Shown here: piece by piece, positions 23,258-37,512 of the stretch
Position numbering within the stretch: position 1 is the stretch's first letter
Layout: every line of letters begins with the position of its first letter
Assembly (NCBI GenBank): GCA_002943765.1
Contig: PQWQ01000005.1
Location: 1,488,001-1,552,000 of the forward strand
Direction of reading: 5' to 3'
Origin: Psoroptes ovis
Taxonomy: Eukaryota > Arthropoda > Arachnida > Sarcoptiformes > Psoroptidae
Length of the DNA: 64,000 nucleotides
Notes under the pieces: generated by a model
Database searches by the model: none
Seen by the model: the letters and a program-made list of their open reading frames with translations, nothing else
What the model was told of the DNA's origin: nothing
Made by a program: the position numbers and the translations under genes

Positions 23258-25092
23258 GATCAACATGTGTCCATCTATTAACTATCTGTTTGCATGAGAC
23301 AAGTCTCAATTTCGAATGATAATTCACACGTATAAAGTTGAATATTTCAACTATGATAATTATCATCGTTGTCGTTGTTTATTATCTTCAACACTTCTTC
23401 TTCTTCAACAAATCATATTAATAATTATAAATTCATAAGTTCAACTCTTGTAATTTGTAATTGTACTTGTAATTTAATAATATAATCATATATAATAATT
23501 CATTCATAATCATTATAATCATCATCAAAAGAAGAAAAAAAATTCATAATTTAAAATGATATAAGCTATTCCCAAATTATTTCAGGTCAAAATATTCAAA
23601 AATTAAATGAAATTAACATTCACATCATTCATTCATTTATCTTCATGAAATTCAATTTGAAAATATTATAATAAGTATTGAAGAAGATATCATAATATTA
23701 TCATTAATGTGTTTAATGTTTGTGTTTGCATTTGTGTTTGTGTGTGCATTGTATGATTGATTATACAATTAATGATATGATATGTATAATATGTACGAAA
23801 TACCATTTGCGAAATGTACCATTAGCGATGACATCGGCAACAGCGATGATAATTAAAAAGTTCATACAATTTATCTGGAAGAAAATATGGGAAAAAATCA
23901 TTAAATAAACAAAATGAACGAGGTGATAATGATTATTTAATATTGAATTATTTTGATTGTCAACAGGTGTTTGATCATCAATTGATCATTGAAAACTGGT
24001 GACAAATTTGAAATTTGTGACATTTTTATTGTTTTTTTCTAAGAAATTGTTCATCGTTGAATTCGTCATCATCGAAAACTCATGTGATCAATGATCGATG
24101 GCGTGGGATTCGTTTCGGCTGCTGCTTACATTGATTATGATATCGATGATGTCATCGAATGTTGGTCACATGTGATGCTTGGTGATATCAGATACCTGTG
24201 AATTTTTGGGAAAAACAAAACAAAAACAAAAAATTTCACATATTTTCCGATGTGAATTATTATCTTTTGGACAATGCCAAATATATTAATTATCATTGAT
24301 AATGCGAAATGATTATTTCTCGGAAAATTTATGAGAACTAATTTCTTTGTGAAAATAATTATGACAAGTAAATGAATGAATTGCAATGTCTTCAATCAAC
24401 TTGCAACCAAGGCGGCGCAAACAATTAATTATTTTGGTTCAAAAATCAAAATTTAGTTCAGATTCAAATTCAGATCCATTAGAATGATAATCCAACGATG
24501 ATCAATCGAATGATGATCGATCGTATGATGATCGATCATTGATATCGCTGAATTATCCACTGATCTATCAATGAATTAGTTCTTCACATTTGTCCCGAAG
24601 AGATGTGAATTGAATTTTGAATTAAAGATTTTCTCCTGAAAAATCTATGGCCATTTACATTTACAAAACTGCCATACATCATCAGCATCATGCAATACCT
24701 ACGTTGCATACCTGATAATCAGTAAATGTGTATTTGTGTACATTTATTACACACACATATACAAATCGTATCTTGTTTCTCTTTGCCATATAAAATAAAC
24801 ATTTAAAACCAAACATTATTATTATTATTATTATGATCATCATCATTATAATCTTCAATTTTGTTGCTTGAAATAATAATGATGATCATCATCATCTTTA
24901 TTCATTTATCATCAACAAATGATGGTAATGATGATGATGATAATAATGTTCTCTTCGGATGATATATTTGTAAATAGAAAATGGAAGACAAAAACAGAAA
25001 AAAAATTTCTCTAAATTCTCCCATAAAACAGTCGGAGTTATTTCAATAAATTGTCATCAGAGCTGTCACTATTTTGAATAATTCAATACGAA

Positions 25093-25177
25093 ATGCCCGA
25101 GTAGAACTCGGGGTGAGCAAGATGCCGGCAATAAAGCTATCACGAATGAGTCTCGTTCTGTGACAATAAAGCTGTCT
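25093..25177 (+). repeat. Two-hairpin element, copy 1
   Basis: Starts ATGCCCGAGT, loop, ACTCGGG, TGAGCAA, ATGC; a second imperfect stem follows (TCACGAATGAG against CTCGTTCTGTGA), bracketed by two CAATAAAGCT repeats. The first 33 bases match a second copy at 43719 closely, including both stem arms. Function unknown. Confidence 0.5.
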
Positions 25178-26502
25178 ATGAACAAAATGAATGAATAAAT
25201 ACTCTCAAATCAAAAAAAAGATGATAATTTAAAGAAAAAACATGGACATGTAATGATAATAATAATAATAACTACTAAATGAATGAATGATGTTAACATT
25301 TGAAATTTTTGCCACCGTATTTATTTGTTTGTTTATTTATTCATTCCATTCATTCATTCATCATTGATTCATCCATGATCTATGTGTATGAGGTGCCGAT
25401 CTCTTTAAAATTTTGATTCAGTTCAAATAACGAAATAAGAACGCGAACATCTTCAACCGAAACATCTCGACAAAACATCATTCAAGCCATTCATCGTACA
25501 TTCATTGATATTCATGTTTGTTTGTTTACTTGATAACAATCACCAATGATGATGATGATGATAATAATGATGAATTATGAATTATGATGATAATCCATCG
25601 ATGTACATTTTGTACATATAATTAATATTCATTAAACAACAGTAAACAACAACAACAACACGTCATTTGATCATAAATATCGTTGATAATGACGATGATG
25701 ACGATGATCAAGATGATGATCATAATGAAAGTCCAATGATGAATGATGATTACATGACATATTTGCATCAACAACAATTACGATAAACAACGGAACAACA
25801 ACAACAATTGGACACGAGCTTCTGTAATTACATAGTTCGAAACGGTGATAATGATAATCTTTATTTAATCATTGAATCATTCATTTCAAACATTTATTTT
25901 TCACTTCTTGTATTATCCATCCATCATCCATTGTTTTTGCTGCAAATGTGGCCATAATCATTGCTCATCCTAAATTCTTTTCATGCATTTTTTCTTTTCG
26001 TTGTTTCGATTATCATATGAAATCGTTTTCACCTGTGTGTGTTTTCATCCATGTATTTTCATCCGTGCCCATTGTAATCATATTGTTTTTTTAAAAAATT
26101 TTCTTTAAAATTCACCTGCCCATGTGATGTGATATCATCGGATTTGTAAGTATGTGTGTGTAGATATAAACAAACAAAAACAATCATTCTCAAATCAAAT
26201 CGACAAATCTTCATCAAAATTTGTCCATAATCATCATTCCATTTTCATAGTTCGAGATTTGATTTAAAATTAATTCAATTTGTTTGAATCAATTTCAATG
26301 TTCAGTGATCCATTGATTTGATTGCAATCGATCATCAAATTGTTCTTTAAAAAGTCAAAGTTATTGATTAATTAATTTCTTTTAATTAAAATGTGCAATT
26401 TAATTAATCAAAGATTAATTAATTTTAGTTTTGTGTAATCGAATCAAATTTAAATCGAATTTAATTTAATACAATCATCATCTGATCCAAATCTTAAAAA
26501 AT

Positions 26503-29500
26503 ATGGCTCCAATATCACGAATACATTTTCGACAAAAATTGTCTCACGAATTTATTGATCATTGTGATGATCATGATCATCATGACCATTATGATCATGA
26601 TCATCAACCGTTTCAACATCATCATCAGCGATCAACACTATTGAACAAAAATAAACACAACAACAATGATCATAGTCTAAAATCCAAATCAAGATTAAAA
26701 TCAACAATGATAATATCATCAAAAATGTTCAACATTACAACACTATTATCAATATTATTGATGATATTATTAAATACAATTACATCCATACAATCATCAC
26801 CAATATTGGCTGAATCAATGTCAATGTTTCGTTATAAAACAAATTTCTATGAAATGTTACGTATGCGTGCAAAATTAGTTAAACATTCAACAAGAAATAT
26901 AAATTCAGCATTATTATATTTGAATAATGATAATATCAACAATGGTAATATTGTTGCTACAAATGATTTAATCATTAATCACAATGACGATAATTCATTG
27001 AAACACAATGACGATGGTGATGGTGATGATTTGAATCATGGATTAAACGATGATGATCATCATCATCATCCACATTCAATTGGATCAACAATAGACACGA
27101 CAACAACATTAACAAGTGAAGAAAATAAATCAATGTCATCATCGTCACCATCGTCGGTGACCTTAGCGAGTAAATTCACGAATGATAATAATAATAATAA
27201 CGATGATGCTGAAAATCGTGAGACAATTTCGACAATATTGATTAATAATAGTGATAATAATGGTAATAATCGTGATGATCCATATTATCATAATCAACAA
27301 CAATCAACAAATTTAATAACATTGAATAATGATGATAATAATAATAATAATAATCGAAATGATTATTATGTAACAACAACATTATCGACAATGTCATCAT
27401 CGTTGAATAAATATAATTATAACAATGATGATAATGATGATGATCATAATAATAATAGAATCATCATTGCCACCATAAATGATGATAATTCAAGTGTTTC
27501 AGCTGATGCTTCTGCTGATCAAATTGATGATTATCCAACAACAACAGCAGCAGCAACAACGGCATCAAATACCATATCGAATAATGCTGATTCAATGACA
27601 AATAATGTTGTTGAACCATCATCAACATCACCATCGACATCATCATCATTGAATATTAATGATAATCCATATAATTATAATTTACAGCTTGTTCCTGTCA
27701 TTGTAATGGACAATAATGACGATGATGATGATCAAGATGATGATGATGACAATGATGATGTTTATGGTGATGGCGATGATGTTCATCGACCTACACATCC
27801 AATATTATATCCATCTTTATCAACATTTATTATTAATAGCAGCTTAAACAATAGCTTGAACAACAACAATAACAACAACACCGTTAACCATAACAAGTAT
27901 GAAGTGAGCAATAACAATAACAATCAAAAGCCGCTTCATGTTGCACCTTCATTGTCATCGACACCATCAACACCATTACAATCACCGACACAAACAATAA
28001 AATGGAAACCTTCGAATAATAATCATATTTGTGGATTACAATCATTATCATCATTTAATTCGAAGAAAAAATCAACAAAATCATCAAGAGTTAATAATAA
28101 TCATGTTCATGTTTCAATGACTTCGAATGATAATCGTCATAGTTCAACATCCAAATTTGATAGTCAAATATTACCATTATTACCTTCGCCTCGATTACGG
28201 CAACGTCAGCGCCAGCCGCAACAGCATCAACAACCACCTCAAAGTATTCGTACAAGCCGAATTGTTGGTGGTGATGCTGTGATGCAAGGTGAATTTCCAT
28301 GGATGGTAAGTGGTGATTAATTTTTCAAAAAAAAAAAAAAATAACGAGCACAGCAAAGCCATCTGTTGTGTTCAAGAACTAAATTTAGTTTTTGAATTTT
28401 TCGAATTGATTAATTTAATTTTATTTTCATTGCCAATCAACAGGTGTCATTGTTACTTCGTGGTAGACATTATTGTGGTGCCGTTATCATCGATAATGAT
28501 TGGTTATTGACAGCTGCTCATTGTGTTTATGGACATGAAACGGAACAATTTACCGCATTGGTCGGTAGCATATTTAGCGTGTCATCATCGTCGACAACAT
28601 CGACAGCATCATCGAAGAAATTCACAACAACGACCACGACCACGACCACCTATCCATCGACATCTGCATCGCCATCTTCGGTCGCATCAACAATGACAAC
28701 ACCAAATCCATTGAAATCATCAACAACAACAATGAACAAATGGACTCTTTATCCACCATTACCGGAACAAATTAAAACAAATTCATCCAAAATCAATAAT
28801 CTCGGGAATAGTAAACAAAACTCGACCAAAGAATATATCGATACGAACATATTGGATGTTGTGGTCGATGACGATGGCCACGATGATTATAAAATCAATG
28901 ATAATAATGGTGATAATAGTAGTCTTAATACCACTAATAATCAACAGAATAATTATTATTACAATATTAATGAATCATCATCATCATCAATGTTTAATAC
29001 AAATGCATTAAAAAATAATAATAATCATCAAAAACAATATCAAACAATTACAACAACAAAAGCTAATCATCAAAATTTACGTTTTATTAAAATTGAACAA
29101 TTAATATTACATGAAAATTTTACTCGAACAGAATTTTTTCGTAATGATATTGCATTGATCAAGTAAGTAATTACTGAGGCACCATTACCATAGTAATTAA
29201 CTAATCCAAGACTTAAATCTTAAAATCATTCTTAGAGATGTTAATTGTTTTCTTTGGGAATACAGAATGCTAAAAGATCTACTTTGAAGTCCATATCTGA
29301 TCATCCATTTTAGCATTTCAAATTCGAAAATCAATTAATTATCATCATTCCAATTATGGACAATCATTCATTGATTTAAATTCATTTAAATCAATTTGAT
29401 TTGATTAGATTTAATTGAAATTCGAATCAAAAATTGTATTCAAAAATTCAGGTGTTGAATTGATTGTTAAATAGGCTTTCATAGCGAAAAGAAAACAGGC

Positions 29501-32500
29501 GTAGGTCAATCTTCAAACTAAATTCATTAAATATTCATTCATTTGAATATTCATTTATGAAGCTCCTTCTTATACTCATTGCTGATACACATACACACAG
29601 AGAAACATTGATTGAATTACCTTAGCATCGATCATTGATGTTGATGTTGAGATAATTTTTCTCGAATGATTGACCACACCAAGTCTTTCAGAGAAAATAA
29701 GTGAAAATTGATGATGAATAAATGCTCAAATATTCAATGAATATCAAATTTCTTTTCGAAATACTTCGAAACTAAGTAAATTAATCTTCAAATATCTTCT
29801 ACGAAGCAAATTAATCTTCTACGAAGATTTTCAATTATCTTCTTGAATTTCTTCTTGAAGTCTTTTTACCATCATCAACATTATCTCATTATCATCATCA
29901 TCATCAACAGCTTTTGTTCATTATTTGGCAATTAATTAACACCTCTAACGAGCCATTTTTATATTGAATGTTTTGAATATTTATTTGAATATTCATTTAC
30001 CATTTACCATGTTTATCAATTTTGAAAATGTTTTAGATTTTGAAAAAGTTTGAACATCATTAATTTTAATCTTGAAGAAATTACTGAGAATCAAAAAAGT
30101 AAATCATAATCAAAAGTAAATTGAATTTCTTTTCATTCGAAGACTTTGACCGTTTGAGCTGTCGATAACGAATTCGCTGGCCATCGTTTGGATGCTCATT
30201 GCTGGCCATCACCGAAGCTGGCTCGGGCAGTTTTCATTGCTTGTGGTCGGCAGCTGCAACAGTTTCGATGAATTTTCGAGGATAATGCTTTGGCTATTCG
30301 ACTAGTCGACTAATACGACCAACGCGTCGTTTTCATATTGACCCTTATCTGACACAATGATAGATTTCGATTCATTTTTCGCTATTCGCGATTTTGATTT
30401 GATTATTTTGTTTCAATTAAAAAATTTAAATTTGAATTTAAATTTTTTTTTTTGAATTTAAACGAAAATTGAAGATAACAAACTGAAGAAATGTCTTCAT
30501 CATACTTGAAATTGTGTATATGTCAGTGTGTGTGTGTGTGTGTAGCTTTCTAATGTTTTGCCCGGTGATTGATAATGATATACTTTATAAAATGACCAAT
30601 TACCTGAAGATAAATGAATATCTTTTAAGCATTATCACCTCTGTAAGCCGAAGATAGTTAAGCTTATAGTTTTATATTCAATTCAACTTATGAAAATTGA
30701 TTTTGATTTATTTCATTTCAATTTAGTTTTTCTTTCGATTTTGAATTTTTTTTTCATTTTTGAATCTTTCTGAAATGGTAGTCTTTCGAAGTAAAATTAT
30801 CACATTATTCAATTCGATTGGATAAATGATTTACCATTTTTTTTTCGAATGATAACAACAATATTCAATCAAGATATTCTTAGTTTATTTAAAATAATAA
30901 TGATCTGATCATTATTGACTAGTTGATGTTTTGACAAGTTTGAGCGCATCTCTAAGGCCAACAGATGTGTGACAGATGCATGACATCATGATGATGGTTT
31001 GATTTGATGTATTCATTTTCAACAGTAGACAACAGTAGTTTATTAGATGTATTATTTATTGAATTCAAATTTACTTATTTATATTTGACAATTATCATTA
31101 ATTTTCTTCTTCTTCGTCTTCTTCTTCTCACCATTTTGGTTTAAATGAAGACATGTAGTAAGTTATGGAGAAATATTTGCAAAAAATTATCATAAATACG
31201 AATCAATTTTTCTTTAAAAATTCAATTTAAATCAATTAATTTTGATTTGTTGGAGAAATTTATATGAGATTTCAATTAATTATCATTTTGTTTTCATCCA
31301 ATATTATTTAGGTTAAGCGAAAAAATCATTTATAATGAACATATATCACCAGTTTGTTTACCATCAACAACAAAATCATCATTTACATCGATGCTTCACC
31401 ATCAACAACAGCAACAACAACAACCACAAAAGCTTTATGATTATTTACCACCAATATCATTGTCACCATCAGCATCATCATCGATGATATCGAATTTTTA
31501 TGATAATTTTAAATTAAATCATCGAAATCTCGGCGATAATAATGCTGCTACACCTGCTTCGGCTGCTGTTGCATCGGTGGTCACGCCGAAAACTGATGGT
31601 CTTCACAGCATTCCAACAAATAATAACAATCATTTGACTGGTATTGTTGTCGGTTGGGGTTCAGTCGAACGTCATGGTGATATAAACACTTCGGGTAGTT
31701 CACATAATCATAATCATAATAATCAAAATAATGATGATGATGATGATGATCAAGAATCAGCATCAATGTATCAATCAACATTGTTAGCCGATGAATTCGT
31801 TGAATTATGGAATCATATTCGTTTGAATGGTACTAATCAACAGCAGCAGCAACAATTAAATAATAAAAATGATATTCGTTGGCCATCATTGAATCCAATA
31901 CTTGATCCTGATGATTTAATTCAATTACGTAAAGTTGAATTACCATTTATTGGTAAGAATCATTTGAATCATCTATTTCTTGGTCTTTTAATACTCAATT
32001 TAATTTTTTTTCTTTTTTCCCGACAAGATCGCTTCACATGTGAACGTTGGTATGCTAGCCGCTTAAGACCAATTCAATTAATCGAACAACAATTTTGTGC
32101 TGGCCTATTCGAAGGTGGTAAAGATGCTTGTCGTGTATGTTTTATTGTTTTTCAAATGTGTTATATATTAAATATTCAATCTTGTTTTATATTTTTGAAA
32201 AAATTCATTTATTCAGGGTGATTCTGGTGGTCCAATGCTAGAACGCACGTTTACCTATGATCCACTCAGTGGTCGTATGATTGAACAGTATTATGTGGCT
32301 GGTATTGTATCAGCTGGTATCGGTATGTATTCTCATATTGTGTCTAAGGACGATTCAAAGATTTTTTTTTTGACCCTAATATTTGGTCTAATTTACCTTC
32401 AATGCTTCAAGGCTGTGCATTACCAAAGCTACCTGGAATCTATACACGTGTAGAATCATACCTGGATTGGATCGAAACGAACATAAATCGTTATGAAGAG

Positions 32501-32824
32501 GAAAAATCAAAAATACTACAACAACAGCAGCAACAACGAATGAAAAATTCGATCGTAAACAATATGATAACACCAATCATAAATCCAGCCATTTTAGCAT
32601 CGCTGAATCGTACGAAAAATCCTCAATCAACATATTATTCAACTAATCATTTTAATTATTATGAAACACCGTTAAGACATCAACGAAATTATAATCCATT
32701 CAATGATAAATACGATGATGATGATCAATCATTAATTGATTTTCATTTAAATAATGTATCAGAAATCGATGTAGATTCAAATGATGATGATAATGATTAT
32801 TCGGATATTGGTTGGAGCCGATAA
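26503..32824 (+). CDS. Trypsin-like serine protease with a long low-complexity stem
   Basis: Six exons keep phase: 26503-28305, 28444-29162, 31312-31952, 32028-32134, 32217-32322 and 32412-32824; 1,262 residues. Residues 1-65 are His/Asp-rich, about 77-95 hydrophobic (signal anchor, or a signal peptide if translation starts at Met69/75), then about 490 residues of Asn/Asp/Ser/Thr. The S1 domain starts RIVGGDAVMQGEFPWM (Ile587). Triad: His627 in LTAAHC, Asp836 in NDIALI, Ser1093 in GDSGGP. Asp1087 at the S1-pocket site predicts cleavage after Arg/Lys. HICGLQ before the domain may disulfide-link stem and catalytic chain. The domain carries large inserts: about 160 residues between His and Asp, and another of about 60-70 before the VVGWGSV strand. 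A type II membrane protease like fly Stubble is plausible; orthology is not established. Intron 2 (2.1 kb) is the only long one. Confidence 0.9.
30140..30340. other. G+C-richer island inside protease intron 2
   Basis: About 200 bases with visibly more G and C than the surrounding intron. It contains a repeated GCTGGCCATC (30176-30185 and 30201-30210), a CAGCTG box, and a perfect palindrome TCGACTAGTCGA at 30298-30309. No splice-flanked open frame is evident. Could be an enhancer or a non-coding exon. Confidence 0.35.
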
Positions 32825-35800
32825 ATCGGAATGAATACTGATCGTTTAAATCTATCATTGAATACCATTAAAAACTTGATTCTAGTCAAACAAACACACA
32901 CACAAATATTAATATTTAAAAATGGAATTCCACTCCAATTTAATTACAAATTCAAATCAAATCAATGTCGGACAATGCTTAATTACAAATACAAATTCAA
33001 ATCAATCTTAATCATATGAAGAAAAAAAACCAAATTTAAATCAATTTTTTTTAATTTAAATATTTATAATTAATTTAACCAACCAAAAAGTTAATAATAA
33101 AATATTAATTTGATGACAATTTAATTAATATCTATGACACTGATGATGATGACCAAACAAAATTTTTCATCATCCAATGATATTAACACCTGTTATTTGG
33201 ACAATTTAATACGATGATAATAATGATAATAACGATGACAATGATGATGATGTTTATAAGATAATTCATACATTGATTAATACGTTGTTATTACAAATGG
33301 ACCATCAAATTGATGATGATAATAAGTGATGAATAATGACCACGATGACGATGATGATGATGATGGTGATAATAAGATAACCGAAACAAAAAATGTGACT
33401 AGTCATCATGATGATGATCATCATCATCAGCGATGATGAATGGTAACGACCAATGATGATGATGATGAAAACCTTTGAGTTTTTCAACATTATTCGAATC
33501 AACCTGACAAATCATCGTCATCATCATCACCATTACCACTTGATCATGATAATAATAGAAACAAATTGGGCCAATTTAATGCCAATTTAATTTTTCGAAT
33601 GTTTTTTTGTCAATGTTCAAGTTGATTTATTTATTTTTATTCATTTTATTTATTCATTTATCATAATTTTCTGTATGATCATCATGACCATCATGATGAT
33701 GACGATCATCATCATCATTGATGTGTCAATGTCCATCCGGATGACCAACAATAAAAAATGATGATGATAATTTTAAGAAATCATGACTCTTAAGATTCCT
33801 AAAATGATCAAAGACCAAAGAATGATTGATTTAAAATATTTTTTTTGTCCAAAATCAATGAGATTCGTGCTTCCAACTTCTTGTAATTTGCTTCAATTAC
33901 TTTGGCCAAATTCCAAAAACCTCATAGGCATCATGACCAGCGCGGCACAGACAAAATGTGTCATTGTGTGTCGCTGACCAATGTTGTTGAATTGAATCGT
34001 TTCGGTGTGTGTGTGTGTGTGTGTGAATAAATGATCAAATCAAATCAAATCAGACTGAATCAAATCACAAAATTATGGAATATGTTTCATTCACAATTGA
34101 TTTGTACCTTGAAACACCTGTATACATTAGACATAATCATCATCATCATCATCATTATCATCGAATGATGTAAAAATTATCTATGATTCCTATTATTATT
34201 ATTATTATTATCATTATCATTTGATTCTATTTGTAATTTGTTGGTCATTGATGATGATGATGATGGTGATGACGATAATAATTCAACGATGATTCAAGAA
34301 CATTGAAGATCTATGAATATGAATGGTCGACCATATTCATTCATTTACAATGCTTTGAATCATTATATATTTATCAGCATTTGAATCGTTGTCTTTGAAT
34401 TGTCTTTTGGCTTGATCATATGAATATAAATGAAATGGTAAATTGGTTCAGTTTTCTATGAATATTTTCGGTCTTTTTCTGTTGGCCATATTTCAGATCT
34501 ATTCAATTCCATCAATTTCATTTCAACCGATTTCGTCTTATATATTATTGGTCACGCAAAGTCATGCCAAATGGTCATTATAAATTGGCTCATCATTATC
34601 ATCATCATTGATGATGATGATGATTGTTATATGAATATATTTTCAACAAATTTTCAAACAAACGATCAAAGTCGAAGAAATATTTAAAAATCATCTTCAT
34701 TCGAAAGAATTGGTCATCATTATCATCGATGGACAGTCGTACATTCATTCGTTATTCGTTATTATTATCATCAATCGAATAATATCATCAACCATACACA
34801 CAACAATAGGTATTATCATCTAAATCATCATCAATATTGATTCACATGTGTTACCATTCTTTTGCTCCAGAAAATCGTTATTAAATTCGTTATTATCATC
34901 AACGAAACATATTGAACATCGTGTCACAATTGTTCACCATTCGCTTTGTGTTTGACATTTTTTTTTGTTTAATAAACATATATTACGGTCTCCTTCGGAC
35001 CACAACAAGTGACCATTATCGTCATGATGATCATATGTTACACACACACATATGTTCTATGATCGATGTGATGATGCAAAAATGGTGACAAAATTTTGAA
35101 TAAATCATATTTATGGATGGCTCACGATTTTTGGCTCATTTTAAACAATTCAATGTGTTGTTTTCCAGTGCTGATTGATCGATCGAATTGATGATAATTA
35201 AATTGTCCATTCTTTGGTGCATTTCAAAATTTCTGAAAATATTTTCATATTTTCAAAATTTGATATTATCATCACCATTGAATCAATTGAATTATGAACA
35301 TTTTAAAATGAACATTAGAATGATATGAATAATATGAAATAATGAAATGATGATGGTGACAATGATGATGTTGATGATGATGATGATGATGATAATGATT
35401 AAATAACGGTATGTCACGAAATTGGAGCATTTACAATGTATATTCATATGTCTTTCTGTTTTTTAGTTGAATAATATCATCAAAATCAATCAATCCTCAA
35501 GCAAGAATACCTTTTACGCAATTGTCACCATCATTGCAATGGACATGATGAAGAATTGTCATTGTTCGCTTAATGATCATCATCAAAATGATGATGTTGA
35601 TGATGGTAAGTTGATGATTTCATTGTGTCATTCTATATATGAATGATGGATGTTTAAGTGCCGTGAAGAATGTTTGATGTGGATGATGAGCAATTTGAGG
35701 AATGAAAATATGGATAATTCACTCAGCCATCACCCTTGCTGATATAAGGATTCAAAGGTTTAGTTAAGGTTTATTTCAAGGGTTAGTTTGAAGTTTTTCA

Positions 35801-36353
35801 ATGAATTTTTTTTTTAGAAGGGTTAGCTTGAAAATCTTCAAGGAAATCATGTCAAAGGCTTTTGAAAGGTCTATGAAAGGTTTTCCAAAGATTTTTGAAA
35901 GGTTTTCAAAAATAACAAAGAAAACCTCTTTGACAAAGGGGCTATACATTGTTTAATTTCAAACTGAATTCAATTAATTGTTTTCATTGCATCTGAATGG
36001 ACTCATTCATTCATTCATCCATTGAATTTGATATGGTGTTTACCATTTTTATTTTCAACTCAAAGGTCATAAAATGCTTCAATGAATGTTTGGTGTAAAA
36101 TTGGTGTTATGAAAAGAAACAATTGATCAAAGTTGGAAACAATGGAAAATTATTTGAAAATCAACGAAACAAAACTGGTTTATTTAAGACGCTTTGAAAA
36201 TGTCTAAAAAAAAAACGGAACAAACAAACAAAATAAACAATCAACCAAACAAATAATTACAAAATGGCGATAAAAATTAATTAATTTTTTTTTTGTTTCG
36301 TTCTTTCATTGTTTAATTAACAGCTTCTGTAATTAATTTTTTTTTCAGTGTAT

Positions 36354-36438
36354 TATTAGGGATGTCCGAAAAGTTCATGCGCATCCAATGCCAAATGCTT
36401 CATTGAAAATCGACAAAAACTTTTCGGACAACCTGATA
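36354..36438. mobile_element. Mini inverted-repeat element A (mariner-like ends)
   Basis: Eighty-five bases flanked by TA. Left end TATTAGGGATGTCCGAAAAG, right end the near complement (CTTTTCGGACAACCTGATA). Interior shares ATTGAAAATCG with element B. TA flanks and A/TGTCC...AAGTT ends fit Tc1/mariner-type non-autonomous copies. No transposase in the window. Confidence 0.6.
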
Positions 36439-36682
36439 TTTTCATAAATTCATTCAATGGATTTACTGATTGTTATCTTCGCGTAGTAGACATTGTAATC
36501 ATTACATGATGATGATCAAACAATGATTGACCGAACGATGATTGACCACACACTTAAACACTCAGGTACGCTGGTATTCAAAAACAATCATGGCCGTAAA
36601 TCCATGATAAATCTTTGATTAAAAAAAAAATTCCAGAAAGATTAATGGAGATTGAAAATCAATTAAATCGAATGTAGATTGA

Positions 36683-36774
36683 TAGGGTCGTCCGGAAAGT
36701 TCGTTCGGGATCGTGTCAATGGTATTCCCGATTGAAAATGCATTGAAAATCGGAATAAACTTTGCGAACGACCT
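36683..36774. mobile_element. Mini inverted-repeat element B (mariner-like ends)
   Basis: Left end TAGGGTCGTCCGGAAAGTTC, right end complement-like (AAACTTTGCGAACGACCT). TA is present at the left only. Interior GATTGAAAATGCATTGAAAA is related to element A, which lies about 245 bp away. Confidence 0.55.
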
Positions 36775-37425
36775 CGAAAAATATCTCAATTGTTTATCAG
36801 GTTACAATCTTTGCGAGGAAACGATTTACCACAAATATATGATCATATCAGCCAAATTATCATCGAAATTCAATCGATTTTTGGCCATTGTTGCGCCTGC
36901 TGCTGCTGCTGCTGATGTTGCTGTAGCTAATAATATCATTTTTCACACCTTTTTTCTCCATTATTTATTTGCCTTCAGGCTACCAAAAAAATTCATCGAA
37001 AATCCCCTCTCACTTCAAAGATCGATTAACACCTGAAACATTTGAAAATTTCGAAAACATTTTGTATGTTATGAATGATAATCATGTATTTTGTATTATG
37101 ATTAATTAGACCAAAAGATAATGATTGGTTGATTGTTTTGCACAGCTTCAAGGGTGGACCTCATCAAACAAGGTGATACTTTTGAAATGTAATCACCTGG
37201 ATCGTTGGATAACCTAAAATTAGTTGCGGTGACTGCGGTCCAGACACATCAGAATGTACCGAAATTGTTTTAGAGGTGATAATTTGGAAATAATTTCAAT
37301 GATTGAATAAATGAATGACAATCCATTATGACACCAAAGGTTCAATTTAAGGTTATGTATTTTTTTAAAATTTTTTTTTTGACAACCTAACACCTTTTCA
37401 AAGAGATCGTTAGGTTTTGGTTCTA

Positions 37426-37512
37426 ACCTTTGACTAATGTTTGACTACCTTTGATTACCTTTGACTGCCTCTTACTACCTTTAATCACCTTTAACTACCT
37501 TCTGACTACCTG
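37426..37512. repeat. Degenerate tandem repeat, unit about CTACCTTTGA
   Basis: Eight or nine diverged copies of a 10-12-base unit (CTAACCTTTGA, CTACCTTTGA, TTACCTTTGA, CTACCTTTAA, CACCTTTAA, CTACCTTCTGA). Not coding in any frame I can support. Confidence 0.6.

Larger units (their letters stand above)
19091..26502. other. Gene-poor intergenic region, 7.4 kb
   Basis: No exon chain could be supported. Contents: a perfect 20-bp palindrome at 19529-19548 carrying two E-boxes, a possible orphan exon at 20278-20484 (minus), an AGATGGCG motif at 21070, a T21 run at 23237-23257, ATT and GAT microsatellites, and a two-hairpin element at 25093. The last kilobase should hold the promoter of the protease gene. 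Confidence 0.5.

Noticed and set aside
27464..28300. Minus-strand open frames opposite the protease stem
   Set aside because: Met/Leu/Val/Tyr-rich translations are the antisense of GAT/AAT/TCA runs.
36713..37036. Open frame of 107 codons starting in mini element B
   Set aside because: Begins inside a transposon-like repeat, then runs through poly-Ala from GCT repeats; no family and no splice context.
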